A stretch of 64,000 nucleotides of DNA from Ignavibacteria bacterium (lineage in GTDB: Bacteria; Bacteroidota; Ignavibacteria; Tepidaquicellales; Tepidaquicellaceae): positions 37,088 to 101,087 of the forward strand of contig JABAQZ010000022.1 of NCBI GenBank assembly GCA_019187405.1, in the 5' to 3' direction. The notes under the pieces are model-generated. The model ran no database searches. It was not told the DNA's origin and worked only from the letters and a program-made list of their open reading frames with translations. Numbering within the stretch: the first letter of the stretch is position 1; each line of letters begins with the position of its first letter. Positions 17,149-26,902 of the stretch are shown here, in pieces. The position numbers were made by a program, and so were the translations under genes.

Positions 17149-18655
17149 TTACTTTATTAAAAGCATTTTCTTTATTTCTGAATACTCAGCAGAAATTATT
17201 TTGCAATAATAAATCCCAGAGCTTAAACCATATCCATTAAAAATTACTTCGTATACTCCCGGTCTCAAACTCTTTTAAATGATGAATACCGAACGCTGTA
17301 TTGTATGATATTTCAAGAGTTGAAAATTTCCGGAGGGTCTCCTTCAAACAAATATCCCGGTTCATAAATCTCCATGTGCTTTACAACATCAGCTTCTACA
17401 CCACCACCGCTTCCGGTAAGCCATACTCTACCATCAGGTAAAAGCAATGCTGTTGTATGATGTTCTCTTGGGTAAACATGAGCCGGTGCCATGCTTGACT
17501 GTAAATTAGTTTGTGTAGTATCGATTATTTCAGTACTCCTGACAGGTAATTGTCCAAAATCAAATTGATTTCCTCCAACGACAAACAATTTATCATCAGG
17601 AAGAATAACAGTTAAATGATTTTTTCTTGCAAAAAATGAGAAATTATTCAAATGTGTCCATTGCGGAGTACCAGATGCAATGTCTATTATATCTGCAGAC
17701 CTGATTGCATAACTATCATATCCAACTTCGCTAGTGCTTCCACCATTCAATATAACTTTAGCAGAAGTCTAAGGAGGGAGAAGAGGTAACATGGTAGATG
17801 TTCCATTGAGACGGTATTCATTTCGAGCTGATCCTAACGGTTGCCAATAACCCCCATTTGGTATGCCATTCCAGTACGGATTAAATATCCATGATTGCTT
17901 AAAAGGTAAACAATAAAAAATTTTCCCTGCATTAGGGCCTGACGGGATAAGGTGTGCGCTTGGATAATATTCAAAATGTCCATTAAATGGTTGTGTTGCT
18001 TGTGAATAAGGGAAATAACTCCAGCCCTTGTTTTCATCATAATATTGTGGCTCTCTTGCTAAGATCCAAGTGCCATGAGGATCATCATCTACTATCCATC
18101 CTGACATTACCACAATCTTACCTTCAAATCCTTGCGGTGTTACTCCAAGTTGAGTTAAAGTGGGATAGAATCTGTCGTCTCCCATTAAAAACGGTTTACC
18201 GGTTTCTACACCTGCGGGCTGCCATTCCTGCCCCGGAGCAGAAAACGGATCAAATATATATGTATAATTTATTCCCCTAAGTCCTGGTGTAGGGTAATGC
18301 GGAACATCCTCTGGAGTGGGGTCAGCAGCTTTAATACCACCTGCCATCATTATTTTCCCATCTGCCATTTGTAATTGACCGCAGCAAAAAAGCCTTGGAG
18401 GAATAACTGGATCATAAGGTATTGGCTAATCTGGAATATCCTGCTGAGTTGGAGGTTCACCTGGATTATTTGGATCCCATATTCGGGATTGAATTAACTT
18501 ATTTTGACCTTCTCTGGGAAAGGCAAAGTGAAAAAGAACTTTCCATTCTTGATTCTGTAAATTCGTGCAAATCAAACAAGCATGTGCGGCAATATGTTCT
18601 GTATCAGAAACAATGTAAGGTTGTTCTTCAGGTTGGGGAGTATTAAATACAAGCC
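17149..18655 (-). pseudogene. Broken galactose/glyoxal-oxidase-like kelch gene with T9SS tail
   Basis: Three leftward coding pieces belong together. One reads RIWDPNNPGEPPTQQ, the next MADGKIMMAGGIKAADPTPE to YRLNGTSTMLP, and the third SADIIDIASGTPQWTHLNN to KHMEIYEPGYLFEGD. These resemble the kelch propeller and the following domain of radical-copper oxidases. Stops interrupt the frame near 18424 and 17770. A further piece from about 17271 to the stop at 17149 encodes the end of a sorting domain (FNGYGLSSGIYYCKI) after a deletion. The gene is dead, and its 5' end is fused to an IS3-type fragment. Confidence 0.75.
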
Positions 18656-18911
18656 AGTTAATTGCATCGGCATTCTTCTTAAGCTTTGCTTCTAGCAATT
18701 CTATCTTTTTTTCCTGGGCGGAATTGATTGCTGTGGATTTTCCCTCGAAAATTGAAGCTGCATTCTCGAAGAGTTTTTTCTTCCAGTTGTAGATATCATT
18801 AACATGTACGTTGTACTTTTCAGCGACCTGGCTGACCGGAGTGTTATTCTCAAGAAGTTCTCTGAGAATGGTGATCTTTTGTTCTGCGGTGTAACGTTTT
18901 TTCTCGTTCAT
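18656..18911 (-). pseudogene. IS3-family OrfA transposase fragment
   Basis: MNEKKRYTAEQKITILRELL followed by a helix-turn-helix (VSQVAEKYNVHVNDIYNWKK) and a leucine-zipper-like stretch (KKIELLEAKLKKN) is the N-terminal part of IS3/IS911-type OrfA. At about residue 85 the frame runs on, without a stop, into the oxidase-like sequence (AINWLVFNTPQPEEQP), giving a chimeric 161-codon frame to 18426. No OrfB is present. Confidence 0.75.
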
Positions 18912-18997
18912 TTTGGAATTTCCTTTGGTTAAGTTTACAAATATAATTATTCAGAAATTCCATTTCCACTTGAAGCATTACATATAGATATAGCTGC

Positions 18998-19351
18998 ATG
19001 ATAACCAATTTGGATTTACCCTGTGAACAGATTTGGAATATTTATAAACAAAGAGCCGATACGGAAAATAGAATAAAAGAACTAAAATATGATTTTGGAT
19101 TCGATAGTTTCAATATGAAAGATTTTTATGCAACTGAAGCATGCCTTAATATTGCTATGATAGTATACAATCTGATGAGTTTATTCAGACAAGCATTGAT
19201 TAAACATGACGTTTAAAATACTCTGTCAACACTCCGATATAAATTTATGAACATTGGAGCATACATGATCAAAGATGGAAATCATACGATATTAAAGTTA
19301 TCGTTAGCAATAAAAAGAAGAGAATGGTTTAAAGGTTTATGGGCTCAATAA
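18998..19351 (+). pseudogene. DDE transposase C-terminal remnant (IS1380/IS4-like)
   Basis: The frame reads WNIYKQRADTENRIKELKYD and FGFDSFNMKDFYATEACLN, the conserved C-terminal region with the catalytic Glu of IS1380/IS4-type transposases. It then hits an in-frame TAA at 19214 and continues in the same frame (LRYKFMNIGAYMIKDGNH) to a stop at 19349. The upstream part is missing, so it is a truncated and interrupted fragment. Confidence 0.75.
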
Positions 19352-19602
19352 AATCAATTTTGTTGGCCGTTTTCATTCACTTGATAATTTTCTAATGAAA
19401 AATCTGGGTTTAATACTCTTTAAATTTTATTTATTTTAAAATTTGAGGTAAACAGATTGAATTTATTTACTCTAAATTTAGGGAAACTATCAAATTTATT
19501 AAGTTAATTGAATCTTAGCTTTTGGTACTCTGCTTAAGAAATTTAGTTTATACAATAAACACAAAATCTATTATTTTAAAAATCAAAACGAAAGGAATCG
19601 TC

Positions 19603-20424
19603 ATGATAAAGTATTTTCTACTCTTAATTTTCGTTTCTGCAAATGTATTTGCCCAAAACAATTTTACTGTAGAATGGGATAGCCCTACAGGATGGGCTAC
19701 TCCTAATGGTCCATATGATTATGATGGTATAGTAAAACTTTTTTCCACTTCGAATATTTATCATATTGTTTTAGTGGACGTAAATGATGAACATAATGTA
19801 AGATTTTACAATGGTTCCACCCACAATCTAGATTATAGCTGGACTTGGTCCGGCAGCGAACCGTTTTATGCTGGTGGAATCGCTGGTGTTTATTACGGTG
19901 ATTACTTTACATCCAACAAATTTGATGTAACCGGTGATGGGATAAATGAATTCATTCAAGCTTATAACAAAATAGTTAACCCGGTAAATGGAAACGTTAT
20001 TTATTCACCAGTAGCGGGTTACAACGTGACGTACATTATTGATATTGATGGAGATGGATTTTTAGAAATAATTGAAAAAAGTTCGACTTTTCCCCATCGA
20101 ATTAGAATCATCTCAACTCCCGCCCAATCTGTTTCTGTAGAAAATAATAACCAGATTGTAAAGGATTATCAGCTGAAGCAAAACTTTCCGAACCCATTTA
20201 ATCCATCTACAACAATCGAGTACACTCTGAATAAAAGTTCATATGTGAAAATAGTTATTTATAACATTCAAGGTAAGGAAGTGAATGTATTAGTTAATCA
20301 AGAACAAATTCCCGGAACCTATAAATTAAATTTTAGCGGAAGTAATTTATCTTCCGGAACATATTTTTACAGTTTGATTGTCGACGGAATGACTGAATCG
20401 AAGAAGATGATCGTGCTTAAGTAA
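19603..20424 (+). CDS. Secreted T9SS-sorted protein, integrin-alpha/VCBS-like
   Basis: 273 residues from the ATG at 19603, chosen because a ribosome binding site (AAAGGAA) precedes it and a signal peptide (MIKYFLLLIFVSANVFAQ) starts there. The middle has aspartate-rich turns (DVNDEHNVRFY, DVTGDGINEF, DIDGDGFLEI) as in FG-GAP/VCBS propeller blades or calcium-binding loops. The last ~80 residues are a canonical sorting domain (NFPNPFNPSTTIEY to SKKMIVLK). It is expected to be exported to the cell surface by T9SS. It carries no recognisable catalytic motif. Confidence 0.75.
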   Translation: MIKYFLLLIFVSANVFAQNNFTVEWDSPTGWATPNGPYDYDGIVKLFSTSNIYHIVLVDVNDEHNVRFYNGSTHNLDYSWTWSGSEPFYAGGIAGVYYGDYFTSNKFDVTGDGINEFIQAYNKIVNPVNGNVIYSPVAGYNVTYIIDIDGDGFLEIIEKSSTFPHRIRIISTPAQSVSVENNNQIVKDYQLKQNFPNPFNPSTTIEYTLNKSSYVKIVIYNIQGKEVNVLVNQEQIPGTYKLNFSGSNLSSGTYFYSLIVDGMTESKKMIVLK

Positions 20425-20539
20425 TTAATAACTTACTGATGATTTTGTGGGAGGGATAGTGATCGGTTCTTTTGAAAATTGAATTTTTATGAAACTAATT
20501 TCATTTGTAACATGCTCCTTCATTAAAAAAATAATAGTC

Positions 20540-21768
20540 ATGAAAACTTTAATATTTATTTCAGTAACGTTTGTTTTTTGTCTAAATGCTCATTCCCAAA
20601 GTGGCTGGTTCAGTCAGCCAAGCGGTTCTGGTGAGCTTTTGACTTCCGTTTATTTTGTAAATAATTCTACGGGCTGGTGTGTCGGTTATAACGGTACAAT
20701 TCTAAAGACAACTAATGGTGGTTCAAGCTGGACAGCACAAATAAGTGGAACAAATTCAATTCATTTTAATTCAGTTGATTTCTCTGATGTGAATACCGGC
20801 TGGATAGCGGGGGGGTTTCCAGCAACAATTCTAAAGACAACTAATGGAGGTTTAAATTGGTCACCAAGTACTCAAAGCGGAACAACTAATTCTTTGACAT
20901 CTATTTATCTCATTGACAGTAACACAGGCTGGGTAGTAAGTGATGTAATTCTCAAAACAACAAACGGAGGTTCAAATTGGATGACTCAGTTAAGCTTATC
21001 CGGAAATTTTCTTCATTCTATTTGTTTTGTTAATAGTTTGACAGGTTGGACTGTTGGTACATCAGGGAAAATACTTAAGACAACAAATGGCGGTTCAAAC
21101 TGGGTTACGCAAGTGAGTGGGACATTTTTAACATTATATTCGGTATATTTTCTGGATGTTAATTCAGGCTGGGCAGTGGGTAGCAGTGGATCACACCTCA
21201 AAACAACAAACGGAGGTTCAAATTGGCTGTACCCAAGTGATACAATTACATTTGCTGGATTGACATCAGTTCATTTTGTTGACAGCAACACCGGTTGGGT
21301 AACTGCTGGTGGTTCACGGATATTTTCCATACAACTAATGGTGGTTTAAACTGGGGTGAACAGACAAGTGGTATAAATAGTAGTTTGAATTCTGTTTATT
21401 TCATTAACAACAACACGGGCTGGGTAGTTGGTAATTCCGGTATAATTCTGAAGACGATAAATGGAGGGACGATTGGGATTCAAATGATTTCATTAAATAT
21501 ACCTAAACAACTCTCCCTTTACCAAAACTATCCAAACCCCTTCAATACAGCAACCAACATCAAATTCGATATTCCAAAGAAATCATTTGTGAAGCTGATG
21601 ATTTATAATTCTTTGGGTAAAGAAGTTTCGAGGTTAGTCAATGAGGTATTGAATGCGGGAAGTTATAAGGCGGACTGGGATGCTAATAGATATCCGAGCG
21701 GAGTGTATTTTTATAGAATTCAAACCGAGGATTTTGTAAAAACTAAGAGTCTGGTGTTGTTGAAGTAA
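20540..21768 (+). pseudogene. Ycf48-like propeller protein with T9SS tail, frameshifted
   Basis: Start at the ATG at 20540, where a signal peptide begins (MKTLIFISVTFVFCLNAHSQ). Seven or so repeats of the type NTGWVVG...ILKTTNGGSNW follow, as in Ycf48/BNR-like propellers. Around 21320-21335 the frame breaks: the first frame ends at 21349, while the continuation (HTTNGGLNWGEQTSG onward) is in the -1 frame up to 21768 and carries the sorting domain (QNYPNPFNTATNIKF). The rest is intact, so this is a recent one-base loss or a sequencing error. Confidence 0.75.
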
Positions 21769-21808
21769 TAATAGGTACCAACTTTTAAAATTTGCCTTTT
21801 TTTAAGTG

Positions 21809-21899
21809 TAGCAATAGCTCTTCCTCAGTCAAGGTAGTATTTTGCTTCACAAAATCTCCACCTGTGACTTCGGCGGGCTCCCTTTGCTATTTTTATTTA
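21809..21899. repeat. Structured element B, related to element A
   Basis: TAGCAA (from ~21809) pairs with TTGCTA (to ~21899). Inside, AGCTC pairs with GGGCT, and TCAAGGTAGTATTTTG pairs with CAAAATCTCCACCTGTGA apart from small bulges. The order of blocks (TTCCT, TCAAGGTAGTA, CTCCACCT, GGGCTCCC) is the same as at 15941-16065, although most paired bases differ. A terminator follows at once. Confidence 0.6.
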
Positions 21900-21900
21900 T

Positions 21901-21933
21901 AGAGGCAAGTAAGCAGATTGCCTCTATTTTTTT
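21901..21933 (+). terminator. Intrinsic terminator
   Basis: The perfect 8-bp stem AGAGGCAA/TTGCCTCT with a 9-nt loop is followed by ATTTTTTT. It lies two bases beyond structured element B, suggesting that the element ends a transcript. Confidence 0.85.
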
Positions 21934-21957
21934 ATTACTGCTTTTAAAAATAATTAT

Positions 21958-22098
21958 ATGTCTCAAAGACATAATGAGTTCAAGGAACTTGAGAAAAAAG
22001 TCTGTGCGTGGCTACAAATACAAGAGCATGCAATTTGTAATCTTGATGAAAGGGATTTGTATTGGAAGCGTTGGCATAGTAAAAGCCGGAAGACCTAA
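21958..22098 (+). CDS. Very small hypothetical protein
   Basis: 46 residues, polar and charged, with KELEKKVCAWLQIQEH and DERDLYWKRWHSKS. It lies between two intrinsic terminators (21901-21933 and 22121-22147). No clear ribosome binding site and no homology recalled. A longer frame over the same bases exists (21842-22168), but it starts inside the hairpin and has a less protein-like composition. A real gene is possible, not proven. Confidence 0.3.
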   Translation: MSQRHNEFKELEKKVCAWLQIQEHAICNLDERDLYWKRWHSKSRKT

Positions 22099-22120
22099 TA
22101 CAAAAGATGTCGATGTAGTG

Positions 22121-22147
22121 AGAGACGCGAGAGCAGTCTCTTTTTTA
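22121..22147 (+). terminator. Intrinsic terminator
   Basis: AGAGAC and GTCTCT pair around a 9-nt loop, followed by TTTTT. It ends the small transcription unit starting near 21958. Confidence 0.7.
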
Positions 22148-22182
22148 TTAAGAAGTAATCTAATTTAACTAATTACAATTAT

Positions 22183-22353
22183 ATGGAGTATATTTTTGAA
22201 GATTATATTGAGAGGATAGATTTTAAGAATGGAGGAAGTATGTTACCGAGAATTAAGATAAATGGTAATTGGTATTTCGTTGATTGGAGATTAAAGGAGT
22301 TTAGAAATGTAGATGATTTTAGTGATTCGATTCGGTTTGATGAACTAGAATAG
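22183..22353 (+). CDS. Small acidic hypothetical protein
   Basis: 56 residues: MEYIFEDYIERIDFKNGGSM, then a predicted beta-rich part (PRIKINGNWYFVDWRLKEF) and an acidic end. It follows the terminator at 22121-22147 and precedes the truncated coupling protein gene. Composition and the strand-like alternation look protein-like, but I recognise no family and see no strong ribosome binding site. The region between 22354 and 22535 has no convincing frame. Confidence 0.4.
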   Translation: MEYIFEDYIERIDFKNGGSMLPRIKINGNWYFVDWRLKEFRNVDDFSDSIRFDELE

Positions 22354-22535
22354 TAGGAATAGGTATATTGATTAGAATTTGACTAATTAAGTGGTGAGTA
22401 TTTTTATGCTTCGATTAGAAAGATGTGTGATAATTGTTTGAATGTTTTAATAAGGTTTATGAAAGGAATGTTTCTATGTTTTGAAATTGATTAGAATAGG
22501 TTAATGGATTATGAAAGTTGTTGGAATAGAGTTGA

Positions 22536-23657
22536 ATGTGGAAGTTAATATTATTTTTAGGAGGAAGGAAGAAGGAAGAAGTTTTCATAGACCCTTCCGG
22601 TGTTAGTTGCCGAAAAATTTATCACAATATTCAAGACAAGGAAAAAGTAATCTACATTTCAATTGAGTCACCCAAAATCATTAATCCTATTCACAAGGAA
22701 GGATATAGTCTTGATATTCTCATCCAAGAATTTATACAAATCTTAGACGTTCTAATTACGCTTACCGCATCAAATCCCGAAAGCACTGTTATGATGAGAT
22801 TAATAATTGGTCATGCTATGAGGGCAATAAGCCGGGAAGATCAAAAGAATATACAATTCATTAATGACTTGTTGCTTAATAGGGATACGAGAAAAATATT
22901 GGCTAAACAATTAGAGCAAGAAAAAAGACAGCATACAGAAGAATACAGATTTTGGAATACATTTGATCATTCATCGAATTGGCAAAGGTCAGAAAGTGCT
23001 CAAAGAGTTGCTGCACGACTTTCTGAAATCTCCACCGGAGAAATGAAGCAGTTTACTATTGGCAAGAATGAGTTGGATATTGAAGATATTGTAAAGAATA
23101 AAAAAATTGTTTTGGTTGATACTTCACGAATGACAAAGAACAGTAAAATCTATCTGACAAATCTTTTAGTGTATGCAGTGTATTCGTATGCATTATTTTC
23201 AGAAAATATGTTTCTCAAAAACCCTGATCCATTGATAGTCTATGTTGATGAGTTTTCAATTGTCGTAAGTGATTTATTCGATGAACTCCTTGCTACTACT
23301 CGAAAGCAATCAATCGGGTTTGTCCTGGCGCATCAGAACTTTAGCCAAATTCCAAAAAATATTTTGGATACTATTATGGGTGTTGTTGATACCATGATTA
23401 GCTTTACTTGCGGAGATACTGAAGCAAAACGGTTTGGTGAAATTTTTGACGTCAAACCACGAGAGTTAATGGATTTATCTCCATACTCAGCCTGGATACG
23501 CTTAGGCAATGATAACATCTTAACGGACTTGTATGAGCCGGTAATGGATTATGTTCCACCATTGCCCGAAAAGATAATTTCGCCTAAACCAATAGACACT
23601 AAAACTGAGTATTGGTTTTTGGCTGACGAGGAGGATAGTTGGCAGTACATAAGCTAG
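22536..23657 (+). CDS. Type IV coupling protein (VirD4/TraD-like), 5'-truncated
   Basis: 373 residues matching the C-terminal two thirds of conjugative coupling ATPases. VFIDPSGVSCRKI near residue 16 corresponds to the strand that normally follows Walker A. Walker B is in PLIVYVDEFSIV. After it come ATTRKQSIGFVLAHQNFSQI (motif III-like Gln) and SFTCGDTEAKRFGEIF. The Walker A P-loop and the N-terminal membrane part are missing, and the bases before 22536 encode nothing like them. It should therefore be unable to hydrolyse ATP and is best seen as a relic of conjugation. It is the clearest sign that the island once transferred. Confidence 0.75.
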   Translation: MWKLILFLGGRKKEEVFIDPSGVSCRKIYHNIQDKEKVIYISIESPKIINPIHKEGYSLDILIQEFIQILDVLITLTASNPESTVMMRLIIGHAMRAISREDQKNIQFINDLLLNRDTRKILAKQLEQEKRQHTEEYRFWNTFDHSSNWQRSESAQRVAARLSEISTGEMKQFTIGKNELDIEDIVKNKKIVLVDTSRMTKNSKIYLTNLLVYAVYSYALFSENMFLKNPDPLIVYVDEFSIVVSDLFDELLATTRKQSIGFVLAHQNFSQIPKNILDTIMGVVDTMISFTCGDTEAKRFGEIFDVKPRELMDLSPYSAWIRLGNDNILTDLYEPVMDYVPPLPEKIISPKPIDTKTEYWFLADEEDSWQYIS

Positions 23658-23748
23658 ACTCATATCTCACCATTCAATTTTACCTACATTTCAATTCTTA
23701 AATTATTATGGTATATTCAAATCAATATATTTTAATCAAAGAATCACT

Positions 23749-23946
23749 ATGACAACTATAGGAAAAAACATAAAGAAATACAGGGAAAAGGCACAAATAT
23801 CTCAGGACAAACTATCTAAATTAGCAGATATTTCAGCAAATACGGTAGCAAAATTAGAGTTAGAGGAAAGCTCTAATCCTACAATAGAAACTTTACAAAA
23901 GATAGCTAAAGCGTTAAATGTAACTATTGATGATTTAATCAAATAG
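23749..23946 (+). CDS. XRE-family transcriptional regulator
   Basis: 65 residues, a single Cro/C1-type helix-turn-helix: IGKNIKKYREKAQISQDKLS, then DISANTVAKLELEESSNPTI and LQKIAKALNVTIDDL. It ends three bases before the SNF2 helicase gene and is the first gene of a four-gene operon. Small XRE proteins in this position commonly repress restriction operons so that methylation precedes cleavage. That role is inferred from context; no operator repeat was identified upstream. Confidence 0.8.
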   Translation: MTTIGKNIKKYREKAQISQDKLSKLADISANTVAKLELEESSNPTIETLQKIAKALNVTIDDLIK

Positions 23947-23949
23947 CTT

Positions 23950-26898
23950 ATGAATAGAATTACCCCTTATCACGCTAAATATTTTGCACATGAATTAGCT
24001 AAAAGATGTTCATCTAATAGTCTTGAGAAACTGTCGTCAACTCTTTCGAACGCACAAGTTGATTTGAACCCACACCAAATTGAAGCAGCACTTTTTGCTT
24101 TCAAATCACCTTTGTCAAAAGGTGCAATTTTAGCTGATGAGGTTGGATTAGGAAAAACTATTGAAGCCGGTTTAGTGCTTTCACAAAAATGGGCTGAACG
24201 CAAGAGAAAATTACTTTTAATAGTCCCATCCAGCTTAAGAAAGCAATGGAATGCTGAACTACAAGAAAAATTCTTCTTACCTTCCCTGATTTTAGAAACA
24301 AAATCATTTAATCAAATAATAAAAGATGGAAATCTCAATCCATTTAATCAGGAAAACGCAATCATTATTTGTTCATATCATTTTGCAAAAGCAAAATCCC
24401 CATATATAAAGCAAACGCCATTTGATTTAGTAGTAATTGACGAAGCGCATAGATTACGTAATGTTTACAAAGCAAGTAATGTGATTGCCCGCGAAATAAA
24501 AAGTGCAATTCAGGATTACCCAAAATTGTTATTAACAGCCACTCCATTACAAAATTCATTACTTGAATTATATGGGCTTACAAGTATTATTGATGATCAC
24601 GTATTTGGAAACTTAAATAGCTTCAAAGCAAACTATGCAAAAGTTTCAAGAGAACAGGACATTTATGAAAATGAAGATGGTGTAATAGAGCCTAAGAAAG
24701 AAATGTTTGAAGATTTGCGAAACAGATTGAAGACTATATGTATTCGTACACTTCGCAGGCAAGTATTGGAATACATAAATTATCGGGATAGAAAACCAAT
24801 AACTCAAGACTATATACCAACAGAACAAGAGATTGAGCTTTATAACAAAATGTCAGAGTATTTACAACGACCAAGGTTGTATGCATTACCTTATAGTCAA
24901 CGTCAATTGATGACACTTATTCTTAGAAAGCTTCTGGCATCATCCTCTTTTGCTATTGCAAGCACATTAAATGGATTAATTTATAAACTCGAGAAATTAG
25001 AAGAGAAAGTCCGGAAAGAATCCAGTCTCAAAGACAATGAATTCTTATTAGGTCTTGAGGAAAACTACGAGGACCTAACAAATACTGCTGATGAGTGGAT
25101 TGACGATGAGGAAGAAGATGACAATGATACAGAAGGAGGTAAAGAAAAGAAAAACTATACTCTTGAAGATATTCCTCGTATCCGAGCCGAAAAAAAAGAC
25201 CTTGAACAGTATAGAGATTTAGCTAAAGCAATTTTTAAAAATTCCAAAGGAGAGTCTTTATTGATAGCTTTGGAAAAAGGCTTTGAAATGACAGCAGAAC
25301 TAGGAGCTCAAAAGAAAGCTGTTATATTTACAGAGTCGAGAATTACACAGAATTATGTATGGGACTTACTTTCTGAAAATGGTTACAAAGATAAAATTCT
25401 TTTATTCAACGGGTCAAATAATGATCAAAAATCCAAAGAGATTTATTCCGAGTGGCTGAAGAAATATAAAGACAGTGATAAAATTTCCGGCTCTAAAACT
25501 GCCGATCTAAGAGCTGCCCTTGTGGACTACTTTAAGACGGATGCTGAGATAATGATTGCGACAGAAGCAGCTGCTGAGGGTATTAATCTTCAATTCTGTT
25601 CACTTGTTATAAACTATGATCTTCCCTGGAATCCTCAAAGAATTGAGCAAAGAATAGGACGCTGTCATCGGTATGGACAGAAGCATGATGTAGTTGTAGT
25701 TAACTTTGTGAATCGTAAAAACGCAGCTGATCAAAGAGTGTATGAATTACTCGACCAGAAGTTCAAACTTTTTAAAGGCGTCTTTGGAGCAAGTGATGAA
25801 GTTCTCGGCAGTATAGAATCCGGTGTAGATTTTGAAAAAAGAATCGCAGTTATTTACCAGTCATGCAGGACTGAAGATGAAATCAATTCTGCTTTTGATA
25901 CTTTACAAAAAGAAATGGATGAATCTATTCAGGAAGGAATGAAAGGCGCAAAGGAAAAACTTTTAGAAAATTTTGATACCGACGTTCATGAAAAATTGAG
26001 AATAAATTTACGTGAAAGTAAGGCTTATCTGGAAACGTATGATAAATGGCTTTGGGATGTTTCACAATATTTTTTAGGAGATAAAGCAGTTTACACTGAT
26101 GGTGAGTATTCGTTTACTTTAAAAATCAATCCATTCCCCGGTGATAACATTGATGAAGGTCCATACAAAATCGGAAAGAACATTGATGATGCGCACATCT
26201 ATAGACCGGGACATCCACTTGCTGAAAATATTTTAAAAAATGTTAAAGCTGAAAAATTACCTGCTGCTGAAATCATTTTTGATTATACAAATTTTGGACA
26301 GATTATTTCACCTTTAAAAGAGCTTGTTGGAACATCCGGCATTTTAAAGGTATCTGAATTTACAATAGAGTCTTTTGAAACCGAAGATAACATCCTAATT
26401 ACTGCAATTAAAAATAATGGAGAACTAATAGAGGAAGATATTGCAAAAAAACTATTTTTGTTAAAGGGAGAAGTTAATCAGAAGAACCCGGATATAACAG
26501 ATGAAAGTATTGAACGAAAAGAAAAAGAAAGAATAAATACTCTGACAATGAGCATAGCTGAACGTAACAGTGCATTTTTTGATGAAGAAGTTGATAAACT
26601 TGATAAGTGGAGTGATGATGTTAAAAAGAGTTTGGAAATTGATCTGAAACGGATGGACATTGATATTAAAGCTATGAAAACTATGGCTAAAAAAGTGCTA
26701 AACTTAGAGGAAAAAATAAAACTACAAAGAGAAATAAAAGATAAGGAAAAAAAACGTAACGAATTGCGACAATCACTTTATCAGGCACAGGATGAAGTTG
26801 ATGTGAAGAAAGAAAATCTGCTGGATAAAGTAGAAGCACAATTAAAACAGAAAACGAGTCTCACTCCTTTATTTACAATACAATTTAAGATAGTATAG
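23950..26898 (+). CDS. SNF2-family helicase of a restriction-like operon
   Basis: 982 residues. SF2 motifs in order: DEVGLGKTIEAG (Walker A, about 63-74), VVIDEAHRLRN (Walker B, about 161-171), LLTATPLQNS, then MIATEAAAEGINLQFC, LPWNPQRIEQRIGRCHRYGQ in the second RecA lobe. An acidic insert (DEWIDDEEEDDNDTEGG) separates the lobes and a long coiled-coil-like charged tail ends the protein. It resembles RapA/HepA-type DNA translocases. It sits between an XRE regulator and an adenine methyltransferase with gaps of 3 and 4 bp, so it probably works in the same defence complex, for example by translocating on invading DNA. Confidence 0.8.
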   Translation: MNRITPYHAKYFAHELAKRCSSNSLEKLSSTLSNAQVDLNPHQIEAALFAFKSPLSKGAILADEVGLGKTIEAGLVLSQKWAERKRKLLLIVPSSLRKQWNAELQEKFFLPSLILETKSFNQIIKDGNLNPFNQENAIIICSYHFAKAKSPYIKQTPFDLVVIDEAHRLRNVYKASNVIAREIKSAIQDYPKLLLTATPLQNSLLELYGLTSIIDDHVFGNLNSFKANYAKVSREQDIYENEDGVIEPKKEMFEDLRNRLKTICIRTLRRQVLEYINYRDRKPITQDYIPTEQEIELYNKMSEYLQRPRLYALPYSQRQLMTLILRKLLASSSFAIASTLNGLIYKLEKLEEKVRKESSLKDNEFLLGLEENYEDLTNTADEWIDDEEEDDNDTEGGKEKKNYTLEDIPRIRAEKKDLEQYRDLAKAIFKNSKGESLLIALEKGFEMTAELGAQKKAVIFTESRITQNYVWDLLSENGYKDKILLFNGSNNDQKSKEIYSEWLKKYKDSDKISGSKTADLRAALVDYFKTDAEIMIATEAAAEGINLQFCSLVINYDLPWNPQRIEQRIGRCHRYGQKHDVVVVNFVNRKNAADQRVYELLDQKFKLFKGVFGASDEVLGSIESGVDFEKRIAVIYQSCRTEDEINSAFDTLQKEMDESIQEGMKGAKEKLLENFDTDVHEKLRINLRESKAYLETYDKWLWDVSQYFLGDKAVYTDGEYSFTLKINPFPGDNIDEGPYKIGKNIDDAHIYRPGHPLAENILKNVKAEKLPAAEIIFDYTNFGQIISPLKELVGTSGILKVSEFTIESFETEDNILITAIKNNGELIEEDIAKKLFLLKGEVNQKNPDITDESIERKEKERINTLTMSIAERNSAFFDEEVDKLDKWSDDVKKSLEIDLKRMDIDIKAMKTMAKKVLNLEEKIKLQREIKDKEKKRNELRQSLYQAQDEVDVKKENLLDKVEAQLKQKTSLTPLFTIQFKIV

Positions 26899-26902
26899 AG
26901 TT

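Noticed and set aside
21295..21349. Programmed -1 frameshift in the Ycf48-like gene
   Set aside because: No slippery heptamer or downstream stem was found; a one-base loss is simpler.
21842..22168. 108-codon frame
   Set aside because: It starts inside structured element B, runs through a terminator stem and has an unlikely composition; the smaller frame 21958-22098 is more plausible.
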